From assembly GCF_003664005.1 (NCBI RefSeq), contig NZ_RCCJ01000001.1, positions 1,674,001 through 1,738,000 on the forward strand: a stretch of 64,000 nucleotides of DNA, given 5' to 3'. Positions within the stretch are counted from its first letter, which is position 1, and every line of letters begins with the position of its first letter. The notes under the pieces were generated by a model. The model did not search any database. It was given only the letters and a program-made list of their open reading frames with translations, and was not told the DNA's origin. The DNA comes from Hydrogenivirga caldilitoris (GTDB taxonomy: Bacteria > Aquificota > Aquificia > Aquificales > Aquificaceae). Positions 1-10,340 of the stretch are shown piece by piece. The position numbers and the translations under genes are program-made.

Positions 1-2
1 CC

Positions 3-725
3 TTCACGGGGGCAGTTAGTAGAAAGAAGGGAAAGTTTGAACTTGCTGACGGTGGCACTCTATTCCTTGATGAGATAGGAGATATGGAACTCCGGGCACA
101 GGCAAAGTTATTGAGGGTTATAGAGACAGGAAGTTTCACCAGGCTTGGAAGTACTCAGAAAATAGATATTGATGTGAGGATAGTATCCGCATCCAATAAA
201 GACATACTTTCTGAAGTACATGAGGGGCAATTCAGGGAAGACCTTTATTACAGAATTGCCGTTTTTACTATAGAGCTGCCTCCATTAAGGGAAAGGGGTG
301 AAGATATAATACTCCTCGCGGAATACTTCCTAAACAAATTTGCCTCAGAATATAAAAAGGAGTGTAAGGTTTTTTCCGACGAAGCTAAGGAAGTCTTGTT
401 GAAACACAGGTGGAAGGGCAATGTAAGGGAGTTACGTAACCTGATTGAGAGGATAGTTATACTGTGCGATAAGGAGGTTATAAAACCTGAACATATAGGT
501 GGTGTGTTTACAAAGAGCTCAAAGGATTACAGTTACATATTCAAACTTGATAGCTTTAGAGAAGCTCGGAAGGAGTTTGAGAAGACGTATATAGAGGAGA
601 AATTGAAAGAATATAACTATGACATGAAAGAGGTAGCCTCTAATATAGGTATTGATTTATCAAACTTATACCGTAAAGTTAAAGCTTACGGCATAAAGCT
701 CAAGAACCTGCAAGGTTCACTATAA
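3..725 (+). CDS. Sigma-54-dependent transcriptional activator (NtrC family), C-terminal part
   Basis: The gene enters from outside the window; codons are in frame from base 3. The first residues, FTGA, are the end of the GAFTGA loop that contacts sigma-54 in these AAA+ activators. Next come a Walker-B-like LFLDEIGDM, the arginine-rich REDLYYR and [10 protein letters not shown] segments, and [12 protein letters not shown], typical of the AAA+ lid. The last ~45 residues form a Fis-type helix-turn-helix ([19 protein letters not shown]). The N-terminal sensor domain is outside the window, so the signal and targets are unknown. Its 3' end overlaps the convergent rsmE gene by 26 bases. Confidence 0.95.
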   Translation, partial: FTGAVSRKKGKFELADGGTLFLDEIGDMELRAQAKLLRVIETGSFTRLGSTQKIDIDVRIVSASNKDILSEVHEGQFREDLYYRIAVFTIELPPLRERGEDIILLAEYFLNKFASEYKKECKVFSDEAKEVLLKHRWKGNVRELRNLIERIVILCDKEVIKPEHIGGVFTKSSKDYSYIFKLDSFREARKEFEKTYIEEKLKEYNYDMKEVASNIGIDLSNLYRKVKAYGIKLKNLQGSL

Positions 726-1401
726 TCCCAACGCTAACTATGGCTGCAGTTTCAGCTCTGAGCACATGCGGTTTAAGCCTTACAGATAAAAACCCCTTAT
801 CTCTGAGTAAACTACCTTCCTGCCGGCTAAAGCCTCCTTCTGGACCAACCACTATACCTATATCCTTTACCGTTTTCAGTTCAAGTTCGCTTATATAAGC
901 ACCTCTGTGGAAGTTATCCAGGAGTATATTTACCTGATGAACAGGCTCAATCTCATTTATATCAACCACATCTTCTATTTCAAGCTTGTAGGGGCGTCCA
1001 GACTGTTTCATGGCTTCAAGGGAAACCTTTTTCCACCTTTCTTTCTTCTTGTATAAAACTTCCTTGTTTCTAAAGCTTCTACCTGTTATAACAGGTATAA
1101 CTTTTCTTACACCTAACTCAGTGGATTTTTGAACTATTAACTCAAAAGTTTTTAATTCCAGAGGAACTGACTGGTAAAGAGTTATATGAACCTCTGGTGC
1201 CTCTACATGAACCTCCTCTATTATCTCACAAAGTGCTTCACTTTTTCTGTTATCAACCAGAACACAGGAGTAAAGCTTACCTTCCCATATTACGCCTATA
1301 GTTTCTCCTTTACTTATCCTTCTTACTTTAAGGTGTCTTAACTCCTCGTCAGTTATGTAAAAGGTGTTACCTTTTCTTTTTTCAGATATGAATATGTGCA
1401 T
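700..1401 (-). CDS. rsmE: 16S rRNA (uracil-1498-N3)-methyltransferase RsmE
   Basis: RsmE methylates U1498 in the decoding region of 16S rRNA and is a SPOUT/trefoil-knot methyltransferase. The protein has the small N-terminal domain (HIFISEKRKG...ELRHLKVRR) and the C-terminal knot motifs GPEGGFS and LRAETAA that bind S-adenosylmethionine. I chose the ATG at 1401 (MHIFISEKRK, 233 aa) over an upstream start giving MGRSRPAP, because RsmE proteins begin about there. No Shine-Dalgarno precedes it; a GC hairpin ends six bases upstream. It follows hup on the same strand and converges on the sigma-54 activator. Confidence 0.93.
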   Translation of the reverse strand: MHIFISEKRKGNTFYITDEELRHLKVRRISKGETIGVIWEGKLYSCVLVDNRKSEALCEIIEEVHVEAPEVHITLYQSVPLELKTFELIVQKSTELGVRKVIPVITGRSFRNKEVLYKKKERWKKVSLEAMKQSGRPYKLEIEDVVDINEIEPVHQVNILLDNFHRGAYISELELKTVKDIGIVVGPEGGFSRQEGSLLRDKGFLSVRLKPHVLRAETAAIVSVGIIVNLAGS

Positions 1402-1407
1402 GGGGGC

Positions 1408-1423
1408 GGGGCGAGAACGCCCC
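1408..1423 (-). terminator. GC-rich hairpin between hup and rsmE
   Basis: A perfect 6-bp stem with a 4-base loop (read on the minus strand GGGGCG-TTCT-CGCCCC) starts 12 bases after the hup stop codon. No U-run follows, so it is not a canonical intrinsic terminator. It may stabilise the 3' end of an abundant hup mRNA or partly block read-through into rsmE, whose start codon lies six bases beyond it. Confidence 0.5.
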
Positions 1424-1435
1424 AAAGGTTGGATT

Positions 1436-1708
1436 TTACTTTATGCTGTCTCTGAGGTCTTTGGCAGGTTTAAAAGCTACAACCTTCCTGGCAGGTATCT
1501 GGATAACCTGACCAGTCCTGGGGTTCCTGCCCTTCCTGGCAGCCCTCTTCTTAACGGTGAATATACCCAGCCCAGGAATGGCGATCCTCTCGCCCTTCTT
1601 CAGGGCTTTGGATATAGCTCCGACGGCTGCCTTGAGAGCAGCATCCGCCTCTTTCTTGGTGATGCCCGCCTGCTTGGCGACCTCTGCAACAAGCTCTGCC
1701 TTTGTCAT
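1436..1708 (-). CDS. hup: DNA-binding protein HU
   Basis: A 90-residue HU/IHF-family nucleoid protein of standard length. It starts MTKAELVAEVAKQAG, has the GFGTF-type turn as GLGIFTVKKRAARKGRNP with the DNA-wrapping arm, and ends VVAFKPAKDLRDSI. HU dimers bend and compact DNA without strong sequence specificity. The start is preceded by GGGAGGGTCGTGCT. Its promoter (TTGCAA-17-TATTAT) diverges from the ileS promoter and shares the -35 bases with it. Identity as HU rather than IHF is inferred from the lone gene context. Confidence 0.97.
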   Translation of the reverse strand: MTKAELVAEVAKQAGITKKEADAALKAAVGAISKALKKGERIAIPGLGIFTVKKRAARKGRNPRTGQVIQIPARKVVAFKPAKDLRDSIK

Positions 1709-1746
1709 AGCACGACCCTCCCAAATAGAATTTAGCGCTGATATAG

Positions 1747-1775
1747 ATAATACATAACTTCTTTTGATTTTGCAA
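1747..1775 (-). promoter_or_regulatory. hup promoter
   Basis: On the minus strand a TTGCAA -35 (1770-1775) lies 17 bases from a TATTAT -10 (1747-1752). The transcript would start around 1740, about 32 bases before the hup ATG. Confidence 0.6.
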
Positions 1776-1796
1776 GCTTTTTCTTTAGACTATAAT
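1769..1796 (+). promoter_or_regulatory. ileS promoter
   Basis: A TTTGCA -35 (1769-1774) is 16 bases from a perfect TATAAT -10 (1791-1796). The -35 overlaps that of the divergent hup promoter. The predicted leader is only ~35 bases, too short for a T-box. Confidence 0.6.
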
Positions 1797-1838
1797 TATC
1801 TTTCAGCCATTTTTTATGGGCTCATGGAGGTCTGGTGA

Positions 1839-4661
<2,823 letters not shown>

Positions 4662-4715
4662 ATCATACTATTATTTGGAAATAGTCTTACATTTATTTCC
4701 CTGAGGAGGATTGAG

Positions 4716-5696
4716 ATGAAGAGAGAGAGTATTCCCCTCCTTGACTTCTTAAAGGAAGCTAAGGGAAAGATACTTATACTTACCCATGAGAATCCAGACG
4801 GTGATGCCCTTGGTAGCGCCATGGCTCTTTATCTTTTCCTGAAGAAGGTTGGCAAAGATGTTACGGTAGGGTGCAAAGATAAGATACCCCATTTCCTTGA
4901 CTTTATACCTCATTCGGAGGAGGTCATCAGCATCCCCGATGGAAAGTTCTACGACATAGGGATAATAGTTGATTCAGCGGGATTTTACAGAGCGGGAACA
5001 GAGGTTAAGGTTGCTACCAGGATAAGGATAGACCATCATGTTGGGGGTGAGTTCTACGGTAGATACGATTACATAGATCCAAAGTCACCAGCTACTGCCG
5101 CACTTATATATGAACTTATTTCAGCTTGGGATGAAACTAAGATAGACGCCGATATAGCAACCTGCATATATGCAGGTCTTGCAACAGATACAGGCTTCTT
5201 TAAGTATTCAAATACCAATGAATATACCTTTGAGCTTGCAAAAAAACTGGTCCATTATGGGGCTGACCCGAACTACGTTTACAGAATGTTTTCAGAGAGA
5301 GAATCTATAAACAAGATGAAGCTTATAGCAAAGGTTTTGGAGACACTCACTCTTTATGAAGATGGTCTGGTTGCAGGGATAACTATATTTGACAGGTTCT
5401 TCAGGGAAACAGGAACGGAGTATTCTGACAGTGAAGGGCTTGTGAACTACCCCCGCTCCATAGAAGGTGTTGAAGTAGCTTTTGCCCTTATAGAGAAACC
5501 TGATGAGGGGATATGGAAGGTATCACTGAGAAGTAAAGTGAATGCGGATGTATCAAAGATAGCGGAAAGACTCGGAGGTGGCGGTCACAAGTACGCTTCC
5601 GGTGCTAAGATAAAGGCAAACTCCCATAAGGAAGCTCTTGATAAGCTGCTCTCAGAAATAAGAAAGCAGTTGGAGCTTCAGAAGATACATCACTGA
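4716..5696 (+). CDS. nrnA: DHH-family phosphoesterase (NrnA-like nanoRNase / pAp phosphatase)
   Basis: 326 aa with the bipartite DHH/DHHA1 layout. THENPDGDALGSA (from residue 23) binds the metal pair, the DHH triad is near residue 106 (RIDHHVGGE), and the C-terminal DHHA1 domain carries GGGGHKYASGAK. NrnA enzymes degrade 2-5-nucleotide RNAs and dephosphorylate pAp; they replace Orn in many bacteria. A good Shine-Dalgarno (GAGGAGGATTGAG) precedes the ATG. Its stop overlaps the nfo start by one base (TGATG), so the two are probably translationally coupled. The exact substrate is an inference. Confidence 0.9.
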   Translation: MKRESIPLLDFLKEAKGKILILTHENPDGDALGSAMALYLFLKKVGKDVTVGCKDKIPHFLDFIPHSEEVISIPDGKFYDIGIIVDSAGFYRAGTEVKVATRIRIDHHVGGEFYGRYDYIDPKSPATAALIYELISAWDETKIDADIATCIYAGLATDTGFFKYSNTNEYTFELAKKLVHYGADPNYVYRMFSERESINKMKLIAKVLETLTLYEDGLVAGITIFDRFFRETGTEYSDSEGLVNYPRSIEGVEVAFALIEKPDEGIWKVSLRSKVNADVSKIAERLGGGGHKYASGAKIKANSHKEALDKLLSEIRKQLELQKIHH

Positions 5697-6535
5697 TGGC
5701 TCTGTTCGGTGCTCACGTTTCCTCCGCAGGTTCTATACTTAAAACCTTTGACAGAGCTAAAGAGGTTACCGCGGAGGTTTTTCAGTTTTTCCTTAGGAGT
5801 CCAAGAGCGTGGCGCTGGAAGGGTGTTAGTAATGAGTTAGTAAACACCTTTTCTCAAGAGCTTCAGAATTTTGGCAAACCTGTTATGGTTCATGCACCCT
5901 ACCTTCTCAACCTGGCTTCTGCAGATTTGGAATTAAGGAATAGGTCTATATCGGTGTTCCTTGAGGAGCTTGAGCTGTGCGATAGAGCTGGCATCCACTT
6001 CTATAACTTTCACCCCGGTACAGCAAAGGGGATTTCGGAAGAGGAGGCTCTCAGGAATATAGTTTCATCTTTAGAAAGGGTGTTCAACTCCTACGAACCT
6101 AAAACGACTACTGTGCTCCTTGAAAATACCGCCGGGGAAAGGGGGGATATGGGTAAAAACTTCTCAGAGCTGAAGGAGATTATTGACCGTTTTCCAGGTG
6201 TAAAGCTTGGTGTTTGTATTGACACCTGTCATGCCTTCGCTTATGGGTATGAGATAAATAAGGAAGTGGGATTTTCCAGATTTCTCTCTGAAATTGAAAG
6301 AACGATCGGATTTGACAGGATAAAAGCTATACATGCGAACGATTCAAAGGTTCCTCTTGGAGGAAGGAGGGACAGACATGAGCATATAGGGGAGGGGTTT
6401 ATAGGTTATGAGGGATTTAGAAACTTTTTGAGGCACGAATATCTTAGGGAACTTCCCTACTATATAGAAACTCCAAAGACAGGGGGTATGGACATTGTGA
6501 ACCTTAATAGATTGAGAGAAATATACTCGTTGTAG
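5696..6535 (+). CDS. nfo: Endonuclease IV (AP endonuclease)
   Basis: 279 aa, usual length for this TIM-barrel tri-zinc enzyme that cuts 5' of abasic sites in base excision repair. Metal-ligand motifs appear in order: GAHVSSAG at the N-terminus, MVHAPYLLNLAS, NFHPGT, LLENTAGE, CIDTCHAFAYGY, and HANDSKVPLGGRRDRHEHIGEG. The start overlaps the nrnA stop. It is the second gene of the run 4716-8840. Confidence 0.97.
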   Translation: MALFGAHVSSAGSILKTFDRAKEVTAEVFQFFLRSPRAWRWKGVSNELVNTFSQELQNFGKPVMVHAPYLLNLASADLELRNRSISVFLEELELCDRAGIHFYNFHPGTAKGISEEEALRNIVSSLERVFNSYEPKTTTVLLENTAGERGDMGKNFSELKEIIDRFPGVKLGVCIDTCHAFAYGYEINKEVGFSRFLSEIERTIGFDRIKAIHANDSKVPLGGRRDRHEHIGEGFIGYEGFRNFLRHEYLRELPYYIETPKTGGMDIVNLNRLREIYSL

Positions 6536-6544
6536 AATTTTGGT

Positions 6545-7522
6545 GTGGCTGTGAGAGTGGTTATATCCAAAAGCAATCCAGATATACCCGACGAGTTCAT
6601 CTTTAGCGTCCTTTCAAGTACGTTGGGCATGACGGAGGAGGAATACAAAAGTATTAGGGGAGAAGACGGTTCTGTGTCCCTTTACGTTCGGGACCCAGGG
6701 GTTATAATCAAGCTCCAGCAGATTCACGAGAAACACTCATCCCTTTTAAAGGTATCCTTTGAATCTGCACCTTCCGGAGGGGTTTTCAGTTTGACCAATG
6801 AAGCTGTGAAAGCCAACTGGGGGCTCGTTCTCTCATGGGGTGCTGTTGTAGTACTGATGGCTATACTTTCCCTCTTACCTATATTGGGTGTAGTCATAAA
6901 CATATTCCTCAGTGTGTTTTACTATGCTTTCCCAATATTTGTAGCTCATCGCTTGAGTGGTTCGGAGTTGACTCCAGAAGGCGTTAGGGATGTAATGGCA
7001 AAGTTACGCTTGGGGGAGGCATTTTCCAGTTATCTTGGGGCAGGATTCGGATTCTGGTTAGGTTTTCTCGTTATGTATGTGCTTTCGGTTCTTATTTTTG
7101 TGGTACTTGCCCTACTTTTTGGGGGGCTTGGGGTTTTCTCAGACCTGATTAATCATGGAAGTTTGAAAGAGGGAGCGGTTGGAGCGGTCCTCCTTGTCTT
7201 TTTCCTCATGTTTCTATTCTGGTTATGGATCTTTTATTCTTTGCCCCTTATTGTGGCAAGATGTTTTGCAAAAGGTTCTCCCAGCTTTGAAAGTTCCTTT
7301 CTTGCTGTGCTATCAGTCTTTACCGTCCCCTTCATCAAGGAGAGTTTTAGTAACAGATATGTGGGTATAGGAGGGATATGGTCTCTCGCCTTGACCGTTG
7401 GTGTGATGGGACTTGTAGTGTCTCTTGTTTTAATAATAACGATACCTGTTTCTGTCCTGATACTCTACTGGCTTCAGATATTTCTCTCAGTGTGTGCTGT
7501 GTTTTATATTAAAAAGTCATGA
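6545..7522 (+). CDS. Multi-pass membrane protein of unknown function
   Basis: 325 aa, not recognised as a characterised family. The first ~95 residues are soluble (ISKSNPDIPDEFIFSVL...). About six hydrophobic segments follow: near residues 97-118, 118-135, 163-190, 215-240, 278-300 and 300-320. A transporter-like or DUF-type integral membrane protein is all I can say. The start is a GTG with no visible Shine-Dalgarno nine bases after nfo; GTG codons at 6551 and 6557 are alternatives. Its stop overlaps the next ATG (ATGA), so it is probably co-translated with the DUF89 gene. Confidence 0.8.
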   Translation: MAVRVVISKSNPDIPDEFIFSVLSSTLGMTEEEYKSIRGEDGSVSLYVRDPGVIIKLQQIHEKHSSLLKVSFESAPSGGVFSLTNEAVKANWGLVLSWGAVVVLMAILSLLPILGVVINIFLSVFYYAFPIFVAHRLSGSELTPEGVRDVMAKLRLGEAFSSYLGAGFGFWLGFLVMYVLSVLIFVVLALLFGGLGVFSDLINHGSLKEGAVGAVLLVFFLMFLFWLWIFYSLPLIVARCFAKGSPSFESSFLAVLSVFTVPFIKESFSNRYVGIGGIWSLALTVGVMGLVVSLVLIITIPVSVLILYWLQIFLSVCAVFYIKKS

Positions 7523-8385
7523 AAGCTTATCCTGCTTGCATTCCCTGTTTGATTAACCAGGGATTGAATGCTGTAAAGAAGCTGGGCTTGGGGGACGAGG
7601 TTGAGAGGGAGATAGCGGTGCGCTCCCTGAAGTTTCTCTCAGAAGTTAAAGAGTTTGACAAATCTCCTGCTTACTACGCCTACTTCATACAGAAGCTTGT
7701 GAAGGAGTTGTCTGGAACAGAGGACCCATTCTGGAAGCAGAAAAAACTTGCAAACGAGGTGGCTCTTAATATGCTTCCCGAGCTTGAAAAGGAGCTTGAA
7801 CACGCTGAAGACCAGCTTGCCTATGCTCTGAGGTTAGCGGCAGTCGGAAATTATATAGACTTTGCCATAAGGGGAGACCTCAACATATCCGAAGACTTAA
7901 CCAAACTCTTAAAATCAAGTTTTTTCGTCTGGGATTATGCAGTCTTCAGGGAAAGGTTGTCCTCCTCCAACATGGTTCTCATAATAGGGGATAACGCTGG
8001 GGAAATAGTTTTTGATAAACCCCTTGTGAAGCTCCTAAAAAACATGGGGAAAGAGGTTTTTTATGCAGTTAAAGGGGCTCCAATACTGAATGATGCTACC
8101 TACGAAGATGCCGTTGAGGTTTCAATGACTGGGTTATGTAATGTCGTTGATAACGGTTCTGATAAGGTGGGTACGTGGCTTGAAGACTGTTCGGAGGATT
8201 TCTTGAAGCTCTTCTATGATTCCGACATAGTAATAAGCAAGGGACAGGCGAACTTTGAGACTCTGAGCGGCGTGAGCAGAGAGGTTTTCTTCCTCTTAGT
8301 GGCAAAATGCGAACCTATAGCCAACGAAGTGGGCGGCGAGGTGAGGAGGTTCATACTTAAGTTCAAGCCCACAAAAACAACATGA
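7519..8385 (+). CDS. DUF89/ARMT1-like metal-dependent phosphatase (damage-control type)
   Basis: 288 aa. The N-terminus MKAYPACIPCLINQGLNA carries the CxxC seen in subfamily I (archaeal/bacterial) DUF89 proteins. The conserved active-site stretches follow: IIGDNAGEIVFDKPLV, VKGAPILNDATYEDA, DSDIVISKGQANFE and KCEPIANEVG. Characterised relatives dephosphorylate damaged sugar phosphates or cofactor derivatives with Mn or Co. The CxxC probably binds metal (inference). The start overlaps the upstream stop (ATGA) and its stop overlaps the following ATG (ATGA). Confidence 0.87.
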   Translation: MKAYPACIPCLINQGLNAVKKLGLGDEVEREIAVRSLKFLSEVKEFDKSPAYYAYFIQKLVKELSGTEDPFWKQKKLANEVALNMLPELEKELEHAEDQLAYALRLAAVGNYIDFAIRGDLNISEDLTKLLKSSFFVWDYAVFRERLSSSNMVLIIGDNAGEIVFDKPLVKLLKNMGKEVFYAVKGAPILNDATYEDAVEVSMTGLCNVVDNGSDKVGTWLEDCSEDFLKLFYDSDIVISKGQANFETLSGVSREVFFLLVAKCEPIANEVGGEVRRFILKFKPTKTT

Positions 8386-8840
8386 GCCAAAGCTTAAAGG
8401 CTATAATATCAATTATGAATAGATGGGGAAGAGTTCTAAAGGCGCTCTGTGAAGAAGCCAAAGAGGAAGGCATTGAACTTCATATCCTTGAAGCGGATGA
8501 AGACCTGAATTGGTTCGGGGCTCCTCTGGAAGGATTCTGCACCGAGGAAATGTATTCCAAGACAGACGCTCAGCTGTTCAAGGATATTAAAGGTAGCATA
8601 TCCGACAAGTTGGCAAGAGGAGAGATAGTTGCCTACGTCAGCCCTATCAACTTCCAGGTAGATATATATGAAGCAGATAGACGTAGGTTCGCGAGTGCAA
8701 ACACCTCAAGACCCTTTGCAGTTACCAGGGACGGTTTCAGGGTGGGTTTTTTTGAAAGTAAGAACTCTGCCGTTGATTTCTTCCTTAAAGTTGGAAAGAG
8801 GCTCAGGGAGGAAGGTCTTTCCCTTCATCTCTTTTATTGA
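8382..8840 (+). CDS. Conserved-looking hypothetical protein, last gene of the nrnA run
   Basis: 152 aa, not recognised. It begins MSQSLKAIISIMNRWGRVL, is soluble with mixed charge, and has one cysteine in FCTEEMY. It overlaps the DUF89 stop by four bases (ATGA), good evidence that it is real and co-expressed. Its end overlaps a convergent small gene by 38 bases. Confidence 0.75.
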   Translation: MSQSLKAIISIMNRWGRVLKALCEEAKEEGIELHILEADEDLNWFGAPLEGFCTEEMYSKTDAQLFKDIKGSISDKLARGEIVAYVSPINFQVDIYEADRRRFASANTSRPFAVTRDGFRVGFFESKNSAVDFFLKVGKRLREEGLSLHLFY

Positions 8841-9039
8841 GCCTTTTCTCTCTTCTTCTCTCCTTGTAAACCTCCTGTCTGCACTCCCTTATGACCTTCT
8901 TGTACTTGTAGTAAACACCAGGTACGTTTATAGGTAGCTTGTAGTATTTTTGAAGGACAAGCATTATATCCTCTGTAGTCATATACTTGTGGTTCCTTAT
9001 AAGGCTCTTTATGTACTTTACAATTCTTGTCTCTTTCAT
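8803..9039 (-). CDS. Small basic hypothetical protein
   Basis: 78 aa, rich in Lys/Arg/Tyr (VYYKYKKVIRECRQEVYKERRREKR). N-terminal residues 20-45 (MTTEDIMLVLQKYYKLP) could form helices of a small nucleic-acid-binding domain; that is a guess. No Shine-Dalgarno is obvious, and it overlaps the convergent upstream gene. It is kept because the 200 bases after 8840 would otherwise be empty and its composition looks protein-like. Confidence 0.5.
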   Translation of the reverse strand: MKETRIVKYIKSLIRNHKYMTTEDIMLVLQKYYKLPINVPGVYYKYKKVIRECRQEVYKERRREKRLNKRDEGKDLPP

Positions 9040-9131
9040 GAGATTCAGCCTATACCCTTTAAGTATACAAGCATGTTCTTAAAGCTGAAGTGAGGTTCAA
9101 TATTGAAACGGGTTTTGGGGGTTCATAAAGG

Positions 9132-9146
9132 GGGGGCAAAGCCCCC
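9132..9146 (-). terminator. Hairpin after sodB
   Basis: A perfect 6-bp GC stem (GGGGGC-aaa-GCCCCC on the plus strand) begins four bases past the sodB stop codon on the minus strand. The following transcript has only a short T-run (CTTTATG), so termination or mRNA 3'-end protection are both possible. Confidence 0.6.
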
Positions 9147-9150
9147 AGGA

Positions 9151-9786
9151 TTAACCTATATAGTCCTTCATAGCTTCATAAGCTTTCATAGCCTTTTCAA
9201 ACCTTGCGTTTACTACGTCCCAGTTAAGATTCTTGAGAACCGCATCCACGTATGGGGGTCTCTTATTCTTGTAGTCTACATAATAAGCGTGCTCGTATGT
9301 ATCCACAACTATTATTGGAATGAACCCATGCAGGTTGTAAACGTTGTGGGCATCAAGTCCATTTACAACGAGTCTCCCTGAAAACAGGTCAAGCCCAAGG
9401 ACAGCCCATCCTCTGAATGCAACGGCTGCGGCTTTTAACTCATTTGTGCATGTGTCCCAACCACCGAGGTCTTCTTCAACTTTTTTCTTGAAAGCTTCTG
9501 AAGGCTCCCCTTTTGCTCCAAGGTGACCAAAGTATAGCTCGTGCAGGACTATACCCATGTAGTTGAAGGTCTCCTCAACCTTTAGCTCCCTGTACTCGGA
9601 GTAGTTCTGGTTTGCTTTTCCCCTGTCGGAAAAACTCTGGTCTGCTAATTTCTCCTGTATCTCGTTGTATTTCGTAACGTACCCCTTGTAATGGGCTTCA
9701 AAGTGGGGTTCAATCTGCTCGTTAGATATACCATCCAGGTTTTGCGGCTTTAAATGGTCTCTTGGAGTAAGTTTATGAACTCCCAT
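9151..9786 (-). CDS. sodB: Superoxide dismutase (Fe/Mn family)
   Basis: 211 aa cytosolic enzyme that dismutates superoxide. Metal ligands are readable: His28 in IEPHFEAHYKGY, the His of GIVLHELYFGHL, and Asp/His in VVDTYEHAYYVDY. The start follows AAAGGAGG with good spacing. A minus-strand TATAAT lies near 9820 upstream, but no clear -35 was found. Fe versus Mn use cannot be settled by eye. There is no signal peptide. It stands alone between convergent and divergent neighbours. Confidence 0.95.
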   Translation of the reverse strand: MGVHKLTPRDHLKPQNLDGISNEQIEPHFEAHYKGYVTKYNEIQEKLADQSFSDRGKANQNYSEYRELKVEETFNYMGIVLHELYFGHLGAKGEPSEAFKKKVEEDLGGWDTCTNELKAAAVAFRGWAVLGLDLFSGRLVVNGLDAHNVYNLHGFIPIIVVDTYEHAYYVDYKNKRPPYVDAVLKNLNWDVVNARFEKAMKAYEAMKDYIG

Positions 9787-9912
9787 GGCTTAACCTCCTT
9801 TTTTTGGTTTTTCACTGATTATAACACCCTAAACCTAAAAACCCTTTATGATACTAAGCATATAGGCTTGATAAACGGCAAGATAGGTTTGTGTTAGGAT
9901 TTCTAAACAAAG

Positions 9913-10338
9913 ATGAGCAGGTTTCTGCTGGTACTTTTTACGGTTGCTGTAGTTTTTGGACAGGACAGAAAGTTGGTATACGGGGGAGTTTTTACTGGAG
10001 CACCAGAGGATTACCTGCAGAACATAAAGGTTATAAGCGGTGAGCTGCTTGAGAGGACCTGCATATGCTCAGTAAAACTTGAGAGTAGTATCAGGAGCTG
10101 TGTTGGAATGTGCGTGAGTAAGTTTGAAAAGGACGTTAAAGAGAGGATGAAGTCTGTATGTAAGAAGAATCCGAATCCTGCTGAGCTTATGGTTTACGGT
10201 GCAGGAGACCTAAAGGTATCCTATTTCAGGGATGAGGCTGTCTTGAAGGAGGGAGATATACAGGCAAGGTACGATGTAAGCGTGGTTACCGTCTACGGGA
10301 CTGGTTTCTGCGCCGTATTGAAAACTAGCTCTGAGTAG
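9913..10338 (+). CDS. Secreted cysteine-containing protein of unknown function
   Basis: 141 aa. The N-terminus MSRFLLVLFTVAVVFGQD is a short signal peptide probably cleaved after FG. The mature part has six cysteines, five packed between about residues 45 and 80 (CIC, CVGMC, and a later SVC) plus GFCAV near the end, suggesting disulfides or metal binding outside the cytoplasm. I do not recognise the family. It lies two bases upstream of thiL and probably shares its transcript, although the functions look unrelated. Confidence 0.75.
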   Translation: MSRFLLVLFTVAVVFGQDRKLVYGGVFTGAPEDYLQNIKVISGELLERTCICSVKLESSIRSCVGMCVSKFEKDVKERMKSVCKKNPNPAELMVYGAGDLKVSYFRDEAVLKEGDIQARYDVSVVTVYGTGFCAVLKTSSE

Positions 10339-10340
10339 AC

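Noticed and set aside
1797-1838. T-box or other riboswitch before ileS
   Set aside because: The predicted leader is only about 35 bases; a small hairpin AGCCAT/ATGGGCT is too short to be one.
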